Below, piece by piece: positions 7,933 through 15,205 of a stretch of DNA of 21,607 nt. The translations under genes were made by a program, and so were the position numbers. The notes under the pieces are model-generated. The model was not told the DNA's origin and searched no databases. It saw only the letters and a list, made by a program, of their open reading frames with translations. The stretch is from JAGWAZ01 sp050248595. Lineage in GTDB: Bacteria; Bacteroidota; Ignavibacteria; OLB7. The DNA is taken from assembly GCA_050248595.1 (NCBI GenBank), contig JBFWSB010000025.1, positions 1 to 21,607 of the forward strand. Reading direction: 5' to 3'. Position 1 is the stretch's first letter; each line of letters opens with the position of its first letter.

Positions 7933-7964
7933 CTTTTGAATTTTTACTCTTGAATTTTGAATTC
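7933..7964. repeat. TGAATTTT-type periodic repeat containing the sppA stop codon
   Basis: Consists of CTTTTGAATTTTTACTCT followed by TGAATTTTGAATT. On the minus strand it encodes the last residues of SppA (EEFKIQE) and its TAA. A close relative lies at 13700-13731 before kmo. Confidence 0.8.
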
Positions 7965-10376
7965 CTCGGACATCATCGGAATTGGCTTTCCGTTTTGTTC
8001 TGCACGGAAGCGTAGGTCGTCGATTAACGTCCACTTTTTCTCGACGATTTCGCCGCCGAGGAGGCTGACGAGACTTGGTTGAAGGATTGATGGGTTGAAG
8101 AGACTTGGCGAGGGAAGTTCTACAAACTTCACTTCCTCTTCTGGGCTAATTCCGGCACGATCCCTTGCAATTGCAATTGCGAGGTCGAGTCCGCCAAGTG
8201 TGTCTACAAGTCCGAGCCGCTTCGCGTCAACCCCCATCCAAACACGCCCCTGTGCAATCTCTGCAACTTCATCATAGGTCATCTCTCGACCATCGGCTAC
8301 CTTCCGCACAAAGCCTTCATAGTAAGCGCGAATGTCGTCGTCGATGATCTTCCGTTCCTTCTCGCTCAGGTTCCGATGTGGAAGGCTAACGTCAATCAAC
8401 GGAAGCGAAGGGCCGTAGGCAAGGTCAGCGTGTGAACCGCGCGCAACGAAGTCGAAGTTCGTGCCGATAGAATCGAATGCCCCCTTGTCGTAGAGCCACC
8501 CGGCAATCACGCCGATTGAACCGGTAATGCTATTTGGCGAGGAGACGATTACGTCGCCATACATCGAAAGCCAGTAACCACCCGATGCGGCTACGTAGCC
8601 TTGCGAGATAATCGTCGGCTTCCGCTTTGAACAACGCTTCAGTGCTTCGGCAACCAGGTCGGAAGCAAGTCCATCACCTCCGGGAGAATCGACGCGGAGG
8701 ATGACTGCCTTCACGTCGTCGTCGTTTGCTACTGCGTCTACTTGCCGCGAGAGTGTTCGCGCATTGATTCCCTCATCCATCGCGCAGACTCCTTCGGCGT
8801 AGAGAATAGCGATGATCTCTGGTTCTCCCCAACGATCATCTGTCGGCAGTTGGTAGCGGGCGAGTGAGCCGGAACCGACTGGTTGATTCGGGCCGAGACG
8901 ATCCATGATGCCGCGAACGGCATCCCAGCGGGCGAGCGTATCTACCAAACCGAGATCCATTGCTTCATCTCCCCGCAGCAGAGCAACATCCTCAACAATT
9001 CGGTCGAACTCATCGCGACTGATCTGGCGGCTTGCCGAGATGTCATCTCGCGCAAGTTCGTAGAGGACATCAACCATCCGCTCCCGCTGCTCACGCTCCC
9101 CTTCCGACATCTCCGAACGGGCAAAATTCTCGACGGCTGACTTGTATTTGAAGAGGCGAATCTCTTCGAACCCAATCCCAAGTTTGTCGAACATCTCCTT
9201 GTAGTAGGACCTCCCACTTGCATAGCCTCGCATCTCGATACTTCCAATCGGATCCATCACAACCTTGTCGGCAACAGAGATAAAGTGGTAGGTGTCGATG
9301 CTCGCGTTATCGAAGTAGATAACAACATATTTGCCGGAGGCCTTGAACCGAGCTAACGCAGTCCGAAGTTCGGAGAGCATCTCCCGGTTAATCGTCATCC
9401 CCGAGGTGTTGATTGCAATCCCTGCAATTGTTTCGTCCTCACGTGCAGCATCAATCTCATCGAGTGTCGACTGCAACCGTCTCCGTCCGTCGAAGAGAAG
9501 GAAGGGACGGTAGGCCATGCCCCCTTTCAAATCAATCGTTAAATATCTATGTCTCTCAGACATTCCTCGAAAGATGTTCCGATCATATTGTCCAGAGCGG
9601 ATGCTGTAGGTTGTAGAGGCACGATTGAAATCGCTGTCGAACGTTGTCGTAGAGCCAAGGCCGAGTCCGCCGAGACTGAAGCCAAGTCCAACAGAGAGAA
9701 CTTCCGTGTCGAAGTAGCGGCCAGTAAGTCTGATTCCGGGGAGTGGTTCCACTACTGCACCGGCACTCCAAGCAGCATCGCCGAAGTTGTCTTTCTCACG
9801 CCAAGTTGCATCGCCGAAGAGGGTAAGAATTTCATTGCCAAGTGGCCGAGCCGCAATCTCTACAGTCCCGTTCCTTCCCCCACCACTGAAGGCAAACGCA
9901 CCACTCAATCCAACAGAGAGATAGTGGTTAGGTCGGGAGAGTAGACCGAGCGTCATGTGGCTTCTACGTTCGAGCGTTGAATCATCATCCCCACTCGACC
10001 AACCATAACCGATACCAAACCCACCACTCCGATCTCCTCCGGCAACACTAATCCGATAGTCAGTTACAGAAAACCCACCCGTCTTGTCGTGAATCACCCC
10101 AAAGCCAAGGTTCGGCATTCCAGCAAAAAGTCCCCACCGATTGAAGCTGTTCCAATCACCACCACCATCTGTCCAGATAAACTCAAGGTCTGATCCTTCT
10201 AACGGAGCCAACAGAGCTGGGTTAGAAAATCCGTAGAGTCCGTAGCGAAGTGCTGCCGGTGCGGACATCTCAAGTTCGGAGAGGGAACGATAGTCGGGGA
10301 AAGGTTGCTCCTGTGCGGAGAGTCTACCTGTTGAAATCAGGAGGAGTGCTGCGGCAACAAGTATTCGGTGTGTCAT
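7944..10376 (-). CDS. sppA: Secreted SppA-type S49 serine peptidase with N-terminal beta-rich region
   Basis: An 810-residue protein. Residues 1-21 form a cleavable signal peptide (hydrophobic VAAALLLIS, then SA before QEQ). Residues about 40-260 are rich in Gly and alternating hydrophobic residues (GFGIGYGW, YLSVGLSGAFAFSGGG, LSVGLGFSLGGLGLG) and look like outer-membrane beta-barrel strands. Two S49 halves follow: the first with YKSAVENF, whose Lys412 matches the general base of E. coli SppA, the second with SPGGDGLASDLVAEAL and the nucleophile Ser598 in AASGGYW. The Lys-Ser spacing of 186 residues is close to that of E. coli SppA. SppA degrades signal peptides, but the barrel-like region instead of an N-terminal membrane helix suggests action at the outer membrane. 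The ATG at 10376 precedes the signal peptide. Its C-terminus and stop lie in repeat DNA. Confidence 0.88.
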   Translation of the reverse strand: MTHRILVAAALLLISTGRLSAQEQPFPDYRSLSELEMSAPAALRYGLYGFSNPALLAPLEGSDLEFIWTDGGGDWNSFNRWGLFAGMPNLGFGVIHDKTGGFSVTDYRISVAGGDRSGGFGIGYGWSSGDDDSTLERRSHMTLGLLSRPNHYLSVGLSGAFAFSGGGRNGTVEIAARPLGNEILTLFGDATWREKDNFGDAAWSAGAVVEPLPGIRLTGRYFDTEVLSVGLGFSLGGLGLGSTTTFDSDFNRASTTYSIRSGQYDRNIFRGMSERHRYLTIDLKGGMAYRPFLLFDGRRRLQSTLDEIDAAREDETIAGIAINTSGMTINREMLSELRTALARFKASGKYVVIYFDNASIDTYHFISVADKVVMDPIGSIEMRGYASGRSYYKEMFDKLGIGFEEIRLFKYKSAVENFARSEMSEGEREQRERMVDVLYELARDDISASRQISRDEFDRIVEDVALLRGDEAMDLGLVDTLARWDAVRGIMDRLGPNQPVGSGSLARYQLPTDDRWGEPEIIAILYAEGVCAMDEGINARTLSRQVDAVANDDDVKAVILRVDSPGGDGLASDLVAEALKRCSKRKPTIISQGYVAASGGYWLSMYGDVIVSSPNSITGSIGVIAGWLYDKGAFDSIGTNFDFVARGSHADLAYGPSLPLIDVSLPHRNLSEKERKIIDDDIRAYYEGFVRKVADGREMTYDEVAEIAQGRVWMGVDAKRLGLVDTLGGLDLAIAIARDRAGISPEEEVKFVELPSPSLFNPSILQPSLVSLLGGEIVEKKWTLIDDLRFRAEQNGKPIPMMSEEFKIQE

Positions 10377-10588
10377 GATTGGATATGTATAGCAATAGTG
10401 GAAAAGCAATAGAGTACAATCATTGAAAGATTTATCTTCGCCCGGTTCGGCTACGCGACGCAATGAGCAAAGATGCGGGAAAAGATTGACCTAACGCAGT
10501 GCTCACTCGACGTTATGTAGAGTGCTTTGTAGTTTGCTTTATCATCTGCATTAGTGTATGTTTTTCGTGAACATAAGTGGGAGATATT
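10377..10588. other. Intergenic, nothing recognised
   Basis: First part of a stretch of roughly 770 bases without an intact gene between sppA (minus) and rluE (plus). I see no reading frame, tRNA or clear promoter motif here. The rest of the stretch holds the decayed toxin-antitoxin pair and the hairpin cluster listed separately; 11049-11145 is the unremarkable leader of rluE. Confidence 0.5.
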
Positions 10589-10802
10589 ATGGAACAGCCA
10601 AAAGACTATAACTTGACCGCTCATATACCGCAACATACTACTCATGCAACAGGCAGAGCAGTATGTTGCGGAAGGATGGTTCGATAGTGTTCAGTCATTG
10701 ATTATCACCGCACTTCAACGCTACCTCGATACTCACCAGAGCGACCTGAACACAGAGTTTATACGAGAGGATGTCAATTGGGGGCTACGTGGGGGAAAAT
10801 AG
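10589..10802 (+). pseudogene. Frameshifted ribbon-helix-helix-type antitoxin gene
   Basis: From the ATG at 10589 the frame reads MEQPKDYNLTAHIPQH and soon goes wrong. A second frame starting at the ATG at 10644 carries the expected continuation, MQQAEQYVAEGWFDSVQSLI, then ALQRYLDTHQSDLNTEFIREDVNWGLRGGK, stop at 10800-10802. The two parts together match the layout of antitoxins of PIN-domain toxins (beta-strand start, then GWF.S...LI..ALRR.L and FIREDVEWGLRG). The offset is 55 bases, so one frameshift joins them. A 52-residue product from 10644 could still be made but would lack the N-terminal strand that contacts DNA. Confidence 0.7.
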
Positions 10803-10824
10803 AGGGAACGCAAATCAGACAACA

Positions 10825-10914
10825 GTGATCTGTGATGCCGGACCGATCATTCACCTTGATGAGTTAGGTTGCCTGGATATCCTCGATAACTCTTTTATGC
10901 TCTTTGTCGAGTAA
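10825..10914 (+). pseudogene. Truncated PIN-like toxin (29 codons)
   Basis: From a GTG at 10825 the frame reads VICDAGPIIHLDELGCLDIL, then DNSFMLFVE and TAA. The start matches PIN-like toxins of the type V.SDAGPIIHLD.LG.LDLL, including the first acidic residue of the active site. The remaining approximately 100 residues are missing; REP-like hairpins begin 28 bases later. Position after an antitoxin of the matching type supports the identity. Confidence 0.72.
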
Positions 10915-10942
10915 TAGACGTTCTGCTCACGACTGATAGTAA

Positions 10943-10963
10943 CTCCCGACTTTTAGTCGGGAG
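10943..10963. repeat. REP-like hairpin 1
   Basis: CTCCCGACT and AGTCGGGAG form a perfect 9-bp stem around TTT. It is the first of three compact hairpins within 106 bases. No T-run follows on the plus strand, so a simple intrinsic terminator is unlikely. Confidence 0.75.
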
Positions 10964-10985
10964 GATTGAGCCGATAACTGGGTAA

Positions 10986-11006
10986 GAAACGGCTTGAAGC
11001 CGTTTC
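10986..11006. repeat. REP-like hairpin 2
   Basis: GAAACGGC and GCCGTTTC form an 8-bp stem around TTGAA, and the two bases on each side of the loop can also pair. It is followed by CCTTTTCT, a weak pyrimidine tract. Similar AAACGGCTTGAAGCCGTTT hairpins are, to my memory, dispersed in other environmental genomes. Confidence 0.75.
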
Positions 11007-11028
11007 CTTTTCTGCTGAAGCTCTTGAG

Positions 11029-11048
11029 CACCCCGATGAATCGGGGTG
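11029..11048. repeat. REP-like hairpin 3
   Basis: CACCCCGA and TCGGGGTG form a perfect 8-bp stem around TGAA. Together with the two preceding hairpins it makes a mosaic element like the BIMEs mobilised by REP-associated tyrosine transposases; no such transposase is in this window. Confidence 0.75.
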
Positions 11049-11145
11049 TTAATGATAGTGGTTACCGTAATAATCAAACTTCACTTAAGAGTATACGTGC
11101 CTGAAACAGTTACTCAAATCACGATAGCGTCAGCTCAGTAGTCCC

Positions 11146-11721
11146 ATGCCACACCTTCTCCTCTTCAACAAACCATATCAGGTTCTCTCACAGTTCACCG
11201 ACAGTGAAGGACGCGAAACTCTTGCCAACTACATTCCCATTCCCAATGTCTACGCAGCAGGACGCCTCGACTATGACAGCGAAGGATTGTTGCTGCTGAC
11301 CGATCAGGGGTGGCTTCAGAAGTTGATTGCTGACCCACGCCACAAGTTGCCGAAGACCTACCTCGTGCAAGTAGAAGGAATTCCAACACCCGAGGCGTTG
11401 CACAGTTTGGAGAGTGGTGTCGAGCTAAAGGATGGCCTCACACGCCCGGCAAAGGCCACGACTATTTCTCCTCCCGAGATATGGTCCCGTATTCCTCCAA
11501 TTCGCGAGCGTAAGAGTGTCCCAACCTCTTGGCTTCGGTTAACTATTCGCGAGGGACGGAATCGACAGGTTCGCAGGATGACCGGAGCAGTCGGGCTCCC
11601 AACACTTCGGTTAATTCGGCAAAAGATTGGTCCGTGGCGACTTGGAGGACTTCCGAGCGGGGAGTGGGTGGAACTCCCCTGCCCGAAAGATGAACGGGAG
11701 TTTCGGAAGATGGTTCGGTAA
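11146..11721 (+). CDS. rluE: 23S rRNA pseudouridine synthase, RsuA/RluE type
   Basis: A 191-residue protein of the RsuA family. It starts directly with the catalytic domain (LLLFNKPYQVLSQFTDSEGR), lacking an N-terminal S4 domain, as RluE does. The active-site motif GRLDYDSEGLLLLT has the catalytic Asp42. The C-terminal part has WLRLTIREGRNRQVRRMTGAVGLPTLRLIR, also standard. RluE converts one uridine of 23S rRNA (2457 in E. coli) to pseudouridine. It is a stand-alone gene, convergent with the VWA lipoprotein gene, and a CACCAAGG-type repeat begins 8 bases after its stop. Confidence 0.9.
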   Translation: MPHLLLFNKPYQVLSQFTDSEGRETLANYIPIPNVYAAGRLDYDSEGLLLLTDQGWLQKLIADPRHKLPKTYLVQVEGIPTPEALHSLESGVELKDGLTRPAKATTISPPEIWSRIPPIRERKSVPTSWLRLTIREGRNRQVRRMTGAVGLPTLRLIRQKIGPWRLGGLPSGEWVELPCPKDEREFRKMVR

Positions 11722-11728
11722 TCTATCT

Positions 11729-11757
11729 CTTGGTGACCCTTGGTGTTCTTGGTGGTA
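11729..11757. repeat. CCTTGGTG-type periodic repeat at a convergent junction
   Basis: Units CTTGGTGAC, CCTTGGTGTT and CTTGGTGGTA follow one another directly after rluE. Its reverse complement begins ACCACCAAG, as does the repeat at 21048-21077, so both belong to one family. Confidence 0.75.
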
Positions 11758-11788
11758 TAGTTCTTTCACTGTAAAGCACAAGAAGAAC

Positions 11789-13531
11789 TCATCTGGCACT
11801 CACTTCCTTCGCACTTATCTCTTCGCTCTTCTTCACCAGTTCCACAAACTCTCTCCGGTATCCTTTTTCATCACTCCCTATTGCCGAGGTTGCAAGGTTG
11901 ATAACCTGACTGTATGAACTGCTCCCTACGTAGCGAGACTTGCGTAACAACAGACCCCACTCCACCACCGCAGTGGCAAATCTGAACTCGTTACTTGCTG
12001 CCTCAATTGGCTTGCGTTCATCCAACACGAGATGTTCAACCAGATTGCTCACGGAATCCTTTGGATTCTTGTAGCGAAGCCGAGCTATCATTATGTCGTT
12101 TACCGTAAAGAGATTGGGACGACTTTCGGGAAGCCTGTAATCTTCCAGCTTTGCTGTATCTATCTCGTAACCGACGTTAGCCCCTTGCGACACAACTTCG
12201 TAGAAGGCTGTCACGTTGTGGCCTGCCCCAAGTTCTCCAGCATCTTTCATGTCGTCGTCAAATTCCAGCGCAGTTAGTACTCGATTTTCATAGCCGAGCA
12301 GCCGGTAGGCCGAAACTTTTTCTGGGTTGAATTCTATCTGAAGTTTCACATCTTTCGCAATCGTATAGAGCGTCCCACTCAGTTCACTTACCAGAATCCG
12401 CTCCCCTTCGTCGAGACGGTCGATATAGTAGTAGTTGCCGTTTCCATTGTCGGCGAGTTGCTCCATCTTTGCATCCTGAAAGTTCCTATCGCCAAACCCG
12501 AGTACGCTCAGGTAGATTCCTTTCGTTCGCTTCTTCTCAATCAACTTCACCAACTCTTCTTGACTTGATATCCCCACGTTAAAGTCACCGTCGGTCGCGA
12601 GGATTACGCGATTGTTTCCCTCTTTCAAGAAGTTTGCTTGTGCTATGTCGTAGGCGAGCGTAATTCCGGCTCCCCCAGCGGTTGATCCACCAGATTTCAG
12701 ATCCTCAATTGCCTTTTTGATCTTCTCCTTCTCCGATCCCGGTGTCGACTCCAACACAAGGCCAGCAGCACCGGCATAGACAACAATGGCAATGCGGTCG
12801 TTCGCTCGCATTGCGTCAACCAATTTGTAAAACGATTCTTTCAACAGAGGGAGCTTGTTGTAGTCACTCATAGAGCCGGAGACATCGATCAGGAAAACGA
12901 TGTTGCTCGGGAGTGCTTGGTCAGGATGAACCTCTCGACCTTGCAACGCAATGCGAACCAGTTTGTGCTCAGCATTCCAAGGACAATCAGAGACTTCGGT
13001 GGCAAACGAGAAGGGATGTTCGTCCCGAGGTTCTTCGTAATCGTACTTGAAGTAGTTGACAAGTTCTTCAATCCGAACTGCGTCGGTAGGGGGTAACTGA
13101 CCACGATTTACGTATCCTCGCGTATTGGTATAGCTTGCTGCATCTACATCAATTGAGAATGTGGAGAGTGGACTGGATTCAACAGCACGGAAGGAATTTT
13201 CTGCGAAGAACTTCTCTTCTCTACCTCCTGTATCTCCAAATATCGTTGTAAGCCCCTGCTTAAGGGGAAGCTCCATGTAGACAATCTCTTCTGGAGCAGG
13301 AAGAGGGGGACGTTTGACCTTTGATTTACGAACTCTATAAGACCTGCTTTCTACTGGGGACAAAGGATTGTCGTGTGTATCAGAAATGCCACCACCTCCT
13401 CCCCCGCCGCCACTCGCTTTCGCCGTGCTATTATATTTTTCGTTTGTATTCGCGCAGGCAATAACAACTACACTGGATAGAACTATTAGGGATAGGAAGC
13501 GCGCAAGGCTGAGTAGATCATACCGTTTCAT
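11789..13531 (-). CDS. YfbK-like von Willebrand factor A domain lipoprotein
   Basis: A 580-residue lipoprotein: the N-terminal hydrophobic segment ends in the lipobox VIAC with Cys26. A glycine run (residues 41-48) and a basic linker follow. Next comes the YfbK-type N-terminal domain (STFSIDVDAASYTNTRGYV from residue 123, and IRIEELVNYF-like segment), then the VWA domain with the metal-site motif DVSGSMS (216-222) and LATDGDFNVG. The C-terminal part (LGYENRVLTALEFDDDMKDAGELGAGHNVTAFYEV) matches the domain that closes YfbK proteins. The role is unknown; VWA domains mediate metal-dependent protein contacts. GGAG before the ATG at 13531 supports the start. It is divergent from kmo. Confidence 0.88.
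   Translation of the reverse strand: MKRYDLLSLARFLSLIVLSSVVVIACANTNEKYNSTAKASGGGGGGGGISDTHDNPLSPVESRSYRVRKSKVKRPPLPAPEEIVYMELPLKQGLTTIFGDTGGREEKFFAENSFRAVESSPLSTFSIDVDAASYTNTRGYVNRGQLPPTDAVRIEELVNYFKYDYEEPRDEHPFSFATEVSDCPWNAEHKLVRIALQGREVHPDQALPSNIVFLIDVSGSMSDYNKLPLLKESFYKLVDAMRANDRIAIVVYAGAAGLVLESTPGSEKEKIKKAIEDLKSGGSTAGGAGITLAYDIAQANFLKEGNNRVILATDGDFNVGISSQEELVKLIEKKRTKGIYLSVLGFGDRNFQDAKMEQLADNGNGNYYYIDRLDEGERILVSELSGTLYTIAKDVKLQIEFNPEKVSAYRLLGYENRVLTALEFDDDMKDAGELGAGHNVTAFYEVVSQGANVGYEIDTAKLEDYRLPESRPNLFTVNDIMIARLRYKNPKDSVSNLVEHLVLDERKPIEAASNEFRFATAVVEWGLLLRKSRYVGSSSYSQVINLATSAIGSDEKGYRREFVELVKKSEEISAKEVSAR
13388..13411. repeat. Glycine-codon run in the VWA lipoprotein gene
   Basis: Eight consecutive glycine codons (mixed GGC, GGG, GGA and GGT) form a flexible linker just after the lipidated N-terminus. 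Because the codons are mixed, slippage is less likely than selection for a spacer. Confidence 0.85.
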
Positions 13532-13699
13532 CGTAGACTCTCCGACAGTGAAGGGATCGATTAATAAGACTCTTAGTAAAGAGATTTTTGGCTCTCCCTA
13601 TGTCACACAGGGTATAAATTTCTCCACTCTTTACCTGTTGTGAATCCCCTTCGCCCCCCTTTCCTCACACCACAAATCCCCCTATCTTTCCCGGTCTTT

Positions 13700-13731
13700 A
13701 CTTTTGAATTTTTCATTTTGAATTTTGAATT
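13700..13731. repeat. TGAATTTT-type periodic repeat before kmo
   Basis: ACTTTTGAATTTTTCATTTTGAATTTTGAATT lies within the last 40 bases before the kmo ATG, occupying the place where a ribosome site should be. It closely resembles 7933-7964: both have TTTTGAATTTTT, a short break, then TTGAATTTTGAATT or a near copy. Confidence 0.8.
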
Positions 13732-13737
13732 GATTTC

Positions 13738-15084
13738 ATGCGTCACGTCACTATTCTCGGTGCTGGTCTCACTGGCCCTCTTCTGGCTCTCTACCTTGCC
13801 CGCCGCGGCTATCACGTAGATATCTACGAACAGCGTCCTGACTTTCGAGTGCATGGATTTGTTGGGGGACGCTCAATCAACCTCGCGCTGTCGGATCGTG
13901 GGATTCGTGGTCTTCACGAAGCACGGGTGGAAGAAGAGGTAATGAAAGATGCCATCCCGATGAAGGGAAGAATGGTGCACGGGTTAGATGGGAGTCTGCA
14001 ATTGCAGCCATACAGCAGAACTGGAAGGCACATCAATTCAATTTCGCGGGGTGGACTGAACATCACGTTGGCGAATGCTTCGGAGCACCACGAGGATGTG
14101 AAGTTCCACTTCGATTTAGCCTGCGTTGACGTTGACTTAGAGCGGAAACAGATCAAGCTCCGACATACTGAAACTGGCGAGGAAATCGTGCGCGATGTCG
14201 ATCTCCTCTTTGCCGCCGATGGAGCTAACTCTTCACTTCGTCAAGCAATGGAGCGGAAGGTGGATGGATTCACTGCAAGAACTGAGTGGCTCTCGCACGG
14301 CTATAAAGAACTGGAGATACCACCGGGACCGAACGGGGAATTCTTGATTGAGAAGAACGCGCTCCACATCTGGCCACACCACGACTTCATGATGATCGCC
14401 CTGCCGAACCCGGATGCGACCTTCACCTGCACACTCTTCGCACCGATGGAGGGAGAAAACGGGTTCGATCAGATCAAAACCGACGATGACGTCCGCGCCT
14501 ACTTCCAACGATTTTTCCCAGATGCACTTCCGCTGATGCCGACGCTGATTGAGGATTGGCACAACAATCCCACATCGCAACTTGGCACGCTCTACTGCGG
14601 CCCTTGGCATGTAGATGACTGGGCCTGCCTGATTGGTGACGCAGCCCACGCAATCGTCCCCTTCTACGGACAGGGAATGAACGCCGGCTTTGAAGATTGT
14701 CGCGTGTTGAACGATGTGCTAAATGACCATGAAGATGAGGACTGGGGAGAAATCCTCCAAGAGTTCTACCTCCGCCGCAAACGCAACACCGATGCCATCG
14801 CACAACTTGCCGTGAGCAACTTCCTCGAGATGCGCTCGAAAGTTGTCGACGAGAAGTTCCTCCGAAAGAAAAAGATCGACGCAGCCCTCGCCGACATGTT
14901 CCCCGACCGCTGGGCTCCACTCTACGAGATGGTCACGTTCAGCCACATCCCCTACGCCGACGCACTTGAGCAGAGCAAACGGCAAGATGAGTTGTTAGAG
15001 CACGTTGGATACGACCAAGTAGAAGCGACAATAGGAGAAGGGACAGAGAAGGTGGAGGAGGTTTTGTTTGGGGTGAGTGGGTAG
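13738..15084 (+). CDS. kmo: Kynurenine 3-monooxygenase
   Basis: A 448-residue FAD-dependent aromatic hydroxylase that uses NADPH and O2 to make 3-hydroxykynurenine. The FAD-binding GAGLTG is at residues 8-13, followed by LYLARRGYHVDIYEQRPD. GGRSINLALSDRG (43-55), FAADGANSSLR (158-168) and IGDAAHAIVPFYGQGMNAGFEDC (299-321) are hallmarks of KMO. The C-terminal region (MFPDRWAPLYEMVTFSHIPYADA) is also KMO-like. The ATG at 13738 fits the family N-terminus, but there is no Shine-Dalgarno site; an AT-rich periodic repeat lies directly upstream. It is divergent from the VWA gene and some 7.4 kb from kynU, whose substrate it makes. Confidence 0.95.
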   Translation: MRHVTILGAGLTGPLLALYLARRGYHVDIYEQRPDFRVHGFVGGRSINLALSDRGIRGLHEARVEEEVMKDAIPMKGRMVHGLDGSLQLQPYSRTGRHINSISRGGLNITLANASEHHEDVKFHFDLACVDVDLERKQIKLRHTETGEEIVRDVDLLFAADGANSSLRQAMERKVDGFTARTEWLSHGYKELEIPPGPNGEFLIEKNALHIWPHHDFMMIALPNPDATFTCTLFAPMEGENGFDQIKTDDDVRAYFQRFFPDALPLMPTLIEDWHNNPTSQLGTLYCGPWHVDDWACLIGDAAHAIVPFYGQGMNAGFEDCRVLNDVLNDHEDEDWGEILQEFYLRRKRNTDAIAQLAVSNFLEMRSKVVDEKFLRKKKIDAALADMFPDRWAPLYEMVTFSHIPYADALEQSKRQDELLEHVGYDQVEATIGEGTEKVEEVLFGVSG

Positions 15085-15205
15085 AAAATTTACGTGTGGA
15101 AGGAGAGAAAGCATTTCGTGGTTTGAGGAGTGGAACCCCTCATTGTTTACCGATGTCATGACTCTACTCCTGTATATACATACACCCAGAGCAGAGAATA
15201 AGAGA

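Noticed and set aside
9549..9944. Plus-strand frame within sppA
   Set aside because: It is antisense to the Gly-rich region of sppA, and its translation looks random.
15077..15205. Upstream start of the RNA ligase overlapping the kmo end
   Set aside because: The extra 43 residues show no ligase features, and the core begins at the ATG at 15206.
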